64,000 nt of DNA from Plazaster borealis (Eukaryota; Echinodermata; Asteroidea; Forcipulatida; Labidiasteridae): contig JAJGQC010000046.1 of assembly GCA_021014325.1 (NCBI GenBank), positions 47,713-111,712 of the forward strand, given 5' to 3'. Both the position numbers and the translations under genes were made by a program. Position 1 is the first letter of the stretch; each line of letters opens with the position of its first letter. Shown in pieces: positions 25,901 to 37,900 of this stretch. The notes under the pieces were generated by a model. The model was given only the letters and a program-made list of their open reading frames with translations. It made no database searches and was not told the DNA's origin.

Positions 25901-28900
25901 GACCTTATAGCTGTGCATGACCTCTTGTATCCATTATTCACGGCCAAATCTATTCTTCAAACCAAAGTGTGGAAACCCAGCGGTAACCGGCGGGATCCGG
26001 AGTTTGGGGAATGAGGTCTCCACTTAGGATTGTTGTTTTCTAACCCGCAATGTCATTATTTTCTTACATCATTCCACATAATAATAATAATAATAATAAT
26101 AATAGTTAGTTTTTATATAGTGCTTTTCACGCCCGAAGGGCGTCCTAAAGCGCTTCACATTATTACCCCTGGTCACTGGGCCTTAAATCATTCCTTAAAC
26201 CATCTCAGCCTTGTGCAACAAATGCGCTACTCGGCTAAATCAATCACAATAACCATCTCTGCCCTCACAGGTACCCATTTACTCCTGGGTGGAGAGAAGC
26301 TTATGGTAAAGTGTCTTGCTCAAGGACACAAGTGTCACGACCGGGATTCGAACCCAGACTCTGCTGATCAAACACCAGAGCTTGAATCCGGCGCTCTTAA
26401 CCGCTCGGCCACGACACCCCGTTTACCGGTGCAGAAACCCAATTTCAGTATCAACACCGTATTTGACACTTGTCAATTAGACTTTGTGGATAAGACTGAT
26501 TTTATTTCAAATAATCATTTTGAAATAGTAAAATTGTTTTCCAAATAGAGGTGTAATTGGTCAAATTAAAGGGCCTAATCTTCACTTTCATTTGTTTGTA
26601 TAGTGACACAGTCTAAACTCATTAAACCACAGGTTGAGCATCGTGTACTGGCCCGACCATACGACAAAAATTCAACTTTGACCCTGACTCGGAATTTGGG
26701 AGTCAACAAGTATTGGCTACGTCTTCAATTGGATTCATCGGTAATTTGGAACCTTCCACACAATATCAGGTTCAGGTTCGGGCAGTAAATAATGCCAAGA
26801 TAAGTGGAAATATTACACAACTGGGCGTCTTCACTGAATTATCAACAGGTAAATATGTAGTATGATATAACTCTGTAAAGTTGTATTGTCTTAAAGGGTA
26901 TGTATACGTTTGGTAATGACTCTGAAAATAAATAGCAATATAAACTTACATGGTAAGAAGTACAGCAGCTTTGGATAGTAAAATGCATTTTGAGAAACTT
27001 TTCACCTCGAAGTACTGCGCTTATTAAAAAAGATATCACTTTTTATCCCAAACATTTTGAATCTGAAAAGCGTTACTGACAGTAACGTTTCTCAGATTGT
27101 GTATTCCAATTGCAGATTATTCTTCCTGCATGGACATAACCGCTCCAGATTTTCTGCAATATCTCAAAAACGCTACCACCTTTTGAAATGAAATTTTCAC
27201 AGGTTAGTTTTAAGGTATATCTACAACTACATAGGATTGAAACAAACCGTGGGTTCCAATTACCAAACGTATACAATCCCTTTAAACACTTTAGATCCCA
27301 AACATAATTCCCGGTACACTTAGCCCGTTTTTGCATGTATGCTACAGAACAGTTTTCGAACTGAACCCGATTGTTTTGTATTGTTCTTCTCCTTGCTCGA
27401 TTCAGATCTTCCTCCACCTGATAAGCCGGCTCTCATCGGGGCGGAGTCGAGTGTCACTTATCTCACCGTTAGACTAGCCACTACCAACACCTCCAAATAT
27501 ATATGGTAATTTGCTTATGGTGAAATGTTATGGGAAGGGGAAGAAAGTATCCACAGTGAATGCGGCAAAAAATACAACGAATTCTACACATTGCTTTGAA
27601 TATTTTGCAATCCTAGACAGAGATTGGTACTTATTAAAACCATGTAGTGAATGCCAATGTCAGCACGTGATGACATATTTCAAAATTTGTATTGTATTTC
27701 GTACACACTGGCCAGCTTATATGCCGCCATATCATAATGCCACACGTCATAGAGGGGTGTCGATCAACAGGGGTCAGTGATTTGGTTAGGAGGGGACAGG
27801 ACAAATCTCTGCCAGCACCCTTTGTGTACCAAATTGGTATGTCAATTGTCAATGGTGGATGAAACCAACGTATAAAACAATTAATTTAAATTAATTACGC
27901 CAATAAAAAGGTTAAATTAACCCAGGCAATACCCGGACAAGTAAACAGCACAAACAAATTGTTCAAAAATGCAAAATAAACCATCTTAACCTATGGACAA
28001 ACCGTGGAAGCACGTGCTGACAACATACCCCAAAGCATGTCATCATTGTTTCAAATAATTCTACATGCTCGGATGTCTTCTTTGCTTTTGTTTGCATTTG
28101 GAAGTTGTTACCAGATTGGTGTAAGGGACATCAGCAGTGGTTCGACCTTGACAGGCAAAATTTCCAAACGATCTGTGCCTGAATTTCAACACCATGACGA
28201 GAATCCCTCTGCCTACGTTGCTGCTGAACTATCGAGAAGACTTCCAGAAAAGTTTGTTGTCGGTGACAACAAAACCTACGGCATTTACTGGAACCCACCT
28301 CTGCTAGAGGGCGCTGTGTACGAGATCTACGTCGGTGCTGTCAGCAGAATAAATGAAACGGTACGCAGAAGCATATTATTATATAATCGAAGAAATTAAA
28401 ACAATATTGTGTGTATATTAAATGTATTATTAATATATAGCTTTGTATTTATAGAACTTCTTCAATGTGAGGTTAGAGCTGGGATGCTACTTCGCAATCA
28501 TCAATGGAAATATTTGCTTCTTCTTTTTCTCTTCTTTTTCTTCTTATCTTTATTCTTCTTCTTCTTCTTATTATTATTATTATTATTTTAGTAATGCCAT
28601 GTTTTTACCCATCAAACTTTATGCCACAGAAAGAGAGCGTGGTTTGGAATGACGAACCACTGATGGTTGAAGGTAAGAAGGATTTTTATTTTAACTAAAA
28701 TAAACTGGAAGACTGATTTCTGGAGGAAGCCAGATGATCCGAACTTTTTCCCATGGTCTCTGCAATAACGCAATTGCAAATAAGTCGATCCAACAATGGG
28801 TGGTAAAACTCGTCCCGGACTATAGGTTTTTGTTTTCCCGCTGGTTGTCCTGGACCAATTTTGACAAGGCCGCTTAGCCAGAGTTTGTTTCATCGTTCGC

Positions 28901-31900
28901 ATCATCCTTTCCAAATAAATTAGCGCGTTCAACATAATATTATAAAAGTAACAAAATAATGGTGACAGTACCTGCAATGGATCACATTCAGTAAAGTTAA
29001 TTTTAAGAAATCATCCAATTCAAAAGAAGATTATACAATTAAAGTTGTAAGCGTATATAGCATAAGTAAAGTCATAATAAAAGTAAAGTTATATAAGTCT
29101 ATTGTGAACGGTCATAGTGTGGAAACCTGTCGGAAACCGGCGAATAACCTGAAGTTGAGGAAAGAGGTCTCCCTTAAACCTCTAGCACAAAGATACAGTA
29201 TTTCCGATCAATACTGCTATAAAGCGTGTCAACTGCTGTTTTATGTGGTGGTCGATCGGCGTGATGTTTTTATTTTTAATTATTGTAGTGGATGGAGATT
29301 ACTCAGAGCCAAAGGCTTCTGCATCGGTCGTTGCCGTAATCCTCATTCTTCTGGTTATAATCATCGTTGTTTTGCTCATCATCGTTTTCATGTAAGTATT
29401 GCTTTAGTTTTCTTTTGCAAAGTTTGTATTTTATCGTAATGTATTCCACCTGTCCTCAATTATGTACGAAAAATAGACTTATATAATAAAGTGAGGTTTG
29501 CGGAGCAACCATGTATAATTAAAATCTCTTGTATGAGCTGTGGTGGTTCTGAGAAGAACCTGTGGTTGAACAAAAAAATGTTTCGATCAGTCTGCGTTAA
29601 TCGGGACGCGGGACTCTGTTGTTGTATGCTGTTTAAGTACTGCTGAAGAGGTTTGGCTGTAGGTAGGCATAGCTCAACGGGGTACATAGGCAGGAACTGT
29701 AACAGGTTAAGTTCGGCTTAGCTCGGTGATGCGTGTAGGCTGGAACTGGATCTGGTCCCACTGGGAGTGGGTGGAGAGTATGTGCTCACTGAACTGTGTC
29801 ACTTGGTTCAAGCACAGTAGAAATGGAAACCTTAAGTTGTTTAGCCACTGGTTCTATGCAGAACCACCACAACTCATAAAATGAATTTAATTACACAGTG
29901 TCTCCGCAAAACTCACTTGATCGCATTTTCACCGTGCAAAGTTTCAAATCCTACTTAAGAAGCTTATAGTTTTTAGAGGTCAGTTAGAGTTTATAAGCGC
30001 ATCAAACCTGTTTCCTTTTTTCTCCGGGATTTAAATCCCAATTTTTAAAGAAATTATACCAACAAATAATGCTGTACCAAGGTCGATTTGAAGGGGGGTT
30101 GTGTTGGTTAATTAGAAACTTTGATATGGTAACCAAGCAGATCATATTGCATTATCTGAAAATAAACCAAGCTACCCTTTTAATATTGGTACGCCCAAAT
30201 GTTCCTTAACCCACAAATCTCCGCAAAAAATGATGGATATATGTATACATAAATATAACAAAACATAAAAATGAAATAGACAACAATTTGTTTGCATTCA
30301 GACATTTTTCAGAATAATAAGCCTTTTTGAGATATGGCGGACACAATGCTACAACACTATAAGGTTTGGGTAAATTTGTGTGTATACACCCAAACCAAAC
30401 AGTACACTCCTATCACGTCCGCCATACCTCAAAAAGGCTTATGGTTAAACCTCAGCTTGATTTCTTAAGGTTAATATGAAGAGTCTCAAGTGTGCTTTTA
30501 AGTAATTAAACCCTTAAATCTATGTTGATTTTGTCAACAACTTGTTATTTTTATTTTTCAATACTCGTATAGAATCCTTATTGTGTACGAGTGCTCTGTA
30601 CTCACACAGATGCTGTATCAGAAACTCCACGATGATTTCAAAATTAATTAATTTGAATTATGTGCTCAAATAAAAACGTGTATACTTTGTAATTTGAAGA
30701 CGCAAATGGAAAGAAGGAAAGGCAGTGGATGGGCAGAATGGTCTGAATGCAGCTTCTCCAAACCCTAATGACTATGCAGGTAAGATGCAGACAATTAGTT
30801 CCTGGTTAATTGTTCATTCTTGTCGAGGCAAAGTTTAAGTGGTTGGTATTTAATTGTGTACAGCTATCTTCCAAAAAATAAGTAACTGCCCTCCAAAAGG
30901 CTTCTTCAAAAATCTAGAGAACAATTACGAGATACAGTAAATCTTTGTTGTGTAATTTTAACAAAAACAAGAAAACAAATTAAATTCCAAGAGTAATTTT
31001 ACTTTTTCAGACATTGAGCTTTCAAATCGTGGGTGTGCATCCGCTGACCAAGTTTCCCATTCATCTACTGACAAATCTTCCGGACAGTCGGGCAGTATCC
31101 CCGGCCCATCTGAAGCCAAAGCATCCATGAAGGAACAGTCTGGTGCGGGTCCGTCAACATCCACTAAGCCAATGATTAAGCAGAAGCCAAACCTTAAGTC
31201 CAGACCCAAGGCAAAAAGTGCTGTTAAGGGTGCATCTGCTTCATCTACGGGAGCCGTGGCCATGACAGAACTAGCACGGTTCATTAAAGCAAGGAAATCT
31301 GGAAAAATCAATGCATTTCAGCAAGATTTTGAGGTACATTAACTGCGATGTTTAACATTCTTTCTCTGATTCTTAAAGAGGGTCTCTAAGGTCAAAATCA
31401 GCTCTGTGGTGCCCTCATTTTTTAATAGATAGAATCCTTAAGAAAGTGGGGGAAATTGCAAGGCTTTAACCTCATGTGCAAAATGCCACCGTAATTAATA
31501 CGGTACCCATCCAGAATGCTAAATTTACTATCATCCAAAAACATCCAACGACGTCACATTTCAAACACAATATTTTCTTTTCTTTAATGGGAAATTGAAA
31601 ATAAAATTCAATCGAAACAACTGTGATTTAGAGTTGTTGACTCTTAACATATTTCCTCTGTGGATTGTAAGGACCCATTTATTGTTGCCATCCAATGTTT
31701 CAAGTTTCGCTCCGAAAGAATGAATTTTAATTTGAATTTTGAATTTAGAATTTTATTAAAATTGACACACTTCGTGACCCGAAGGTCAAATTACAGAGTC
31801 ATACAATTGTTAAAAATAGAGGGGTATATGCCCTCAAAACATGCTCAATACACATATTTCACACTATGATCTGTTATTCGTTTTTGGTAAAAGACGCTTC

Positions 31901-34900
31901 CAGCTGCACCCAACCATCCTCAGACTGTCGCTTTGTGTGATGAGAACAAGAAGAAGAACAGATACAAAAATATTTCTGCATGTAAGTAAAATGAAGCTCA
32001 ATGGAACAAATCATTTGTAGAGTCTTTATGTTTTGACAGATCCTTACAAGTATTTTAATACATTCAAAATAAAAGATAAAGCATGTATTATGTAGTATAA
32101 TTGGCTTGCGGTAACACCATATATCTACTTTGCTGCGTAGATTTGTTGTTCTTTGATAACTTGTCTTGATACGTAAGCCGCGGAGTAGGTTTCGGGAGAC
32201 TACCAAGTTCTGAAAAGAACTGTCCTGCTTCTTAACTGCTACATGTTATTAACAAAAGTATTTTTCAACAACACATTGCCATACTTTTCCTGTAGAGATA
32301 TAACAATATTGTCTTTGCTGGTGATCCGATCTAAAAGTACATGTTAATTGCGGCAGTTTTAAAAGGCCAGGGACATGTTCTTAGTAGGATGATATTGAAT
32401 TAATAAAAATGTCTCTTTTGGGTGTCCATTTGACCATGCATGTATCCATATTTTAACATGATACCAGGGGAGACAGTCAAAAGACACTCTGCTTCAACAA
32501 TACAAAGATTGTAACGTTTGCTGTACACGAACATCACTCAATTCAATGCATTATCAAATCAAACACGCCAGTTGTGCTTGCCCTCTGTAATGAAGTTTTG
32601 ATGGGTCAGGCTGTGTACTTACAAAATTCCCATTTGCAAAAGACTTCGTGACAAAAATGACTATCACTTATCATTGGCAGGTACCTTTGTTAAATGACTG
32701 TTTGACCTGTATAGCACCCAATATATACAATATAGCTAACTGTTTTGTTTTGTTTTTTCTCAACTCTAAACATGGTTTTGCGTAAAATACAACATCACTG
32801 GTTTTGTTTTTAATTGTTTCAGATGACCACTCACGTGTTGTGCTTGAGCCACTGGAAGGAAAACCACATTCGGACTACATCAATGCATGCTACATTGACG
32901 TATGTGATATTATTTACATTCCCATGATTCTTAATTCCTAACCATGTTAAAGGCACTGGACACGTTTGGTTATTAATAATAATAATAATAATAATATATA
33001 ATAATAATAAAAACAAAAATAAACAAAATAATGAAAGAAAACACCCTTGTTGCACAAATTTGTGTGCTTTTAGACGCCTGATAAAGGCTTCAGGCCTGAA
33101 GGCTTTTTCAGATTCAAATATTTTAGTGAGAACTCTTTCTCAAAAACTACGTTACTTCAGAGGAGTCGTTTCTCACAATGTTTTATACTATCAACAGCTC
33201 TCCGTTGCTCGTTACTAGGTAAGTTGTTATGCTAATATGTATTTTGAGTAATTACCAAACGTGTCCAGTGCCTTGAATATATATATATCGAGTTGACAAC
33301 TCAACTACTTTTATTTTGATTTTTTTTCTTCTAGGGATACAAGTTTGATGCCAAGTATATTGCATGCCAAGGTGAGTACAATACATTCGATTTTCAAAGT
33401 ACGAATTTTCAGCCACTGGACAAAAGACCCTAAATCCTAAAATCGAGCCTATTGTTACTGCACGCAGCCCATTCAGACCCAACAACCATTGTGTTGACCA
33501 AGGGAAGGTCTAATGAGCAAAGCCAGGCAAGTTTGACCTCTGTCGTGCGGATTGTTCATCACGGCAAGCCATTTCTTTTGTGAAAGCCTGAACCGCCAAG
33601 AACGGTCCGGTACCTTGCGGCTCTCGGTCAAGCGGTTAAATTGATACGTGTTCCCTAAAAATTAAGACTCGACTTTTCTGACTTTATTGTTTATTAAGAC
33701 TGTTTGACCATAAACTTCAACATGGATCGTGATGTACCTTCTTATCTTTTCTTTAGTAGAGCACACCTGGTTTTGATATTAAAGATGTATGATTTTTTAC
33801 GGTTATAAAGTTTACACACTGTTCAGTGTTATATTCAACTACAGTGGTGGACGACCCAGCACCAGATATTTTGATTAAACCCTGGACGCAACTTGTCAGA
33901 TTTTTTAAATGGGGTGAGTTTCATGAAATTGATGTGTACATATATATATATATATATTTTATAATTAGGTCCCAATCAGACGACTGTTAGCGACATGTGG
34001 CGCATGGTATGGCAGGAACGTGTTGGGAAGATCATCATGCTCACAAATCTGGTGGAGAATGGAAAGGTTACAAAATTGTCGATTGTTCAGCCTCTGTCTT
34101 TTTACAGATTCATTGTAAATGTACCACCAGTGTTTCCGACCTTGTTCCACCTAGCGGGTGTTTGAGCATGAAATTAGGCTTTCTGCTTGTTCTCTCACCC
34201 ATACACTTATGCTTTGCTGAGATGTAGAACAAAGGGCCATTCCAACAGCTTTATTCCATGTACTGCATCTCTTTGGAACTCCTTGCCTGTTGTATGTTTC
34301 CCTCCATCCTGCAATCTAAACTTTTTAAGATGAATATCAATTCACACCTGGGTTATTTTCCTCTTTTATATTTTCTGGTTGTAACCCCTTGTCAAGTGTG
34401 GCTTTAAGCCTTGTTTGGGGTGAACTTGCATACAAATATATTATAAATCAGTCCACATGCTTACCTGCTATCATCTAGATGTCACATGACGTAATCACTG
34501 CAATAAATCTCGGTTTCACAATTTTGTGACTTATAGGATCTGCTATACTGAGAAGTGAGCAGTTTGGGGTGGTTACGCAATGTTTAGGGTCAATCTTTAC
34601 ATACACTTTAACACCCGAAATGGCAGACCATGGGCAGACAGCAGAAGCGTTTGAATTCAGTGCGGGTCGATGATTAAATGAGAAACAATATTTGTTTCAC
34701 ATCTGCGAGAAAACTCCCATCAATATGTTTTTGTATACTGAAGCATTAATTTAAAGTTTTTTTTTATGAAAACAGGATAAATGTGAGAAGTACTGGCCAG
34801 ACGACGAATCTTTCACTTATGGTGACATTTTTGTCCGAAATGTTGAAGAAAAGGCAAATGCGACCTTTATCTTGAGGACTTTCCACTTGACAAAGGTAAA

Positions 34901-37900
34901 TCATTGTTTTTACCCAGCAAGTTGCGTATCGAAACTCCCTATCGACATTGTACCGTTTCTTGCAACTAGAAACTCTCTCCAGTTAATGAATTTGAAATTA
35001 GTAATAATTCTTTTTTTTTAGACGGCTGTTTAAACGACATTTTTACTTAATTGTTTTCTTTCTGTGTCTCTGATATTTGAAGTTAATTGTAGTCATTATG
35101 ATACCCTCTTTCCATTGTACAGAGCAGCGAGCCCGAGGGTGAGTACCGTGAGGTCTTGCAGTATCATTACATCACGTGGCCTGATATGAAGCCACCTGAG
35201 TCTTCGTCCCTTCTCCAATTTATCGGACGAGTCCACGCATCAGAAACAACCCAGCATGGTCCTACTGTTGTGCACTGCAGGTATAATTACACCTTCCGTC
35301 TATGCTCCCGTATCAACAAACTAAATCAGTATTTTTTGCCTCTCTTTACAGTTTGATACTTAATGAAAGCTGCTGTAATTGTAAACTGTTTTTTGTTTTA
35401 ACTAGTGCCGGAGTTGGCCGAACAGGAACCTACATTGCATTGGATGCCTTAATGGAACAGGCTCAGGCAGAAGGACAGGTCGATGTACTCACCTTTGTGC
35501 GTAACATGAGGGACAAGCGCTACCTGATGGTTCAAACTGTGGTATGAGCTCCAAACTAAAAAGTATTCATGTAATTTTTCACATGGAAGTTTTTGGGGTG
35601 TTTTAAATTAATGCTCTGAAGTATTTGCTGTTTTAAATTGAATCATACATTCGACATTTAGACGCTAGATAACGTGTCATCAACTCGCATATTTACAGGG
35701 TCAGTTCAAATTCATCTACGAGGCCCTGTTGGAGTCCAGTCTGTCGGAGAATACCGGTATCTCAATGGATCGATTCCATCAAGGTCTTACCAAACTGAAA
35801 AAGCGTGATAAGAAAACTGGCACAAACGGCATGGAAGACCAATTTCAGGTATGCTAGAAAATTGAACGTATGAGGCACCAGTAATACATCTGACATAGAC
35901 ACAAATTCTATTGTTTTCATCGCTGTGGAGAAAACTTTTGTTCTTTCCTTTTTCCCTGTACTTAGCATCCTCCCATATACTTTGTACACAAAGCTCCGTG
36001 GGGAGCACCCCAGTCTTTAGAATTTCCCTATGGGAACCTTTTGTAGTCGCATATCTTTTCTTTTTTTCTCCATCAGGTAGTGAATATTTAAACACAAGTT
36101 CTCGTTTTATGCCCATTCTTTCCCCTTTGCACTTTTGTTATCATTGTAATTATTTGTAAAATGTTAAACTGTACTACCTCATTTTATCGTGACAGATGTT
36201 AGATACATTCACTGCATCAATGAGTGACGACCAGTGCTATGGTGGGAGGCAGCCTGGCAACGCAGACAAGAACAGATTTGAGGATTGCATTCCAAGTATA
36301 TTTTCTACTACATTTTAAGTCTTTATTTTAAAGTTTGATAGTCACTGAAACAACGAGTGATTCACACGACGTGATAAACTGAAAAGAAAAACACGAGCCA
36401 CCTGCTTGAAAAAGACAAATTCGGTGTTAACAATATAGTTAATCTCTCTGGGTTCAAAGGTGATGCTTCACACAATACTCTCTTTTCACCTAAAAAAGGG
36501 TCTCAAATTTACCATAATACCCGAGTCAGCCAAGGTACTAAAACCCCTTAATGCTAAAAGTTAAACAAAAGATGTAAGGAAACCTTCTCGAACAGTAACA
36601 TGATGTACTAAGCTTATGATGTATACTAGTGGAACAAGAAAATTCCTGTCCATGGTCAGTCGCTAAAAAGGTTATGGGCAAACCCTCTCAATGGCTTCTT
36701 GACAAACTTGTCAACGTTGCTTTTCCTACCGCATTAAATTTTTCTCTAAATTTATATAGCTTGTAAACACAAACAATGTGGGGAAACAATGCAAATAACA
36801 CAATTACAATTTTCCCTGCCTACATGCCGTTTATTTTACACTTTGTGAACCTTGCCCTGCTAACTGTTTCCCCGAGTAAAACCATCTGCTAAGCAGCTTT
36901 TTTAAGTTGTGGTTAAATCAAACCATCATTAAGAAAAAATAGAAGCTAACACAAAGTCTGATACCTTGTAGGGGACAGCACAAGACCTTACCTGATGACA
37001 ACGGGTGACGAAGGTAGTACTAACTACATAAATGCTACATTCTTAGAGGTAAGTGTTAACCAATAGACTAATGACATCGATGGTGTCCAGCCAACTGGAT
37101 GGGGCAATTCAAGGATATTCATTAATTGATCAGTTTGTATTTTGCTGAGTGCTATGCCGATTGTGTTCATCCGAAAGTGTGATTTTACTTTGGCTATCCA
37201 GGGTCCAGAGGCAAGAACTCTTACCTGGCCACCCAAGCTCCTCTCCCCAGCACGTTGGGTGACATCTGGCGGTTGGTGTTTGACTACAAATCATCCTGCA
37301 TTATCATGCTCAACTCCATAGACAATGACCCGGTGTGTAAACGAACACAATGTTTTCTTTAATTAAAGGCCTTGTACACTATCGGTAAGATCGATAAACA
37401 CAAATGTTCACAGATACACACATAACTTACATGATTTAAAGTAAGTAATAGTAGAAAGGGTTCATTAAAACATTTCTGCCTAAAATGCTATCGTTTCTGA
37501 GAAATGAGTAAAACAATAGTTTTTATCACGCGCGATAAAAACTCGATGTTTGAAAAAACAGAAAACACATAAGGTCTCTTTTCACTATTTTCTCGTGACC
37601 TCGATGACCATTTGAGCTCAAACTTACACAGGTTTGTTTGTTCGTGCATAATGTTGAATCACACAAAATGTGGACACTGATTTTGAGCTGTTACCAAAAG
37701 TGTACAATACCTTTAAACAATTCTTCTTCAAATTAAATTGCCTATAAACAATATTACTTCACCATTGTTTAAAAGATTGCAATACATTGACAAATAACTA
37801 ATTATACATTGTTTTCGCAAAACAATAACTTCCTTCTGGAAAAGGAAAAGGTTATATCTTAATTGGAATTTAAGCTGGTATCTTAGCTTTGCCATATAAA

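Noticed and set aside
26603..26788. 61-codon frame as the start of exon 16
   Set aside because: It has no FN3 features and is out of frame with the strong FN3 wording that follows to the donor at 26849.
28504..28698. Hydrophobic frame resembling a second TM helix
   Set aside because: It comes from a TTC/TTA microsatellite in the intron. The joined exon frame bypasses it via the acceptor at 28629, and the true TM is in exon 20.
33845..33914. Open stretch with AG and GTGAGT borders between exons 25 and 26
   Set aside because: Its insertion would break the D1 core between YIACQ and GPNQTT, which are contiguous in all PTP domains I know.
37192..37236. Exon 33 starting after the CCAG at 37197-37200
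   Set aside because: This acceptor gives the wrong frame relative to the preceding phase-0 donor and the D2 wording.
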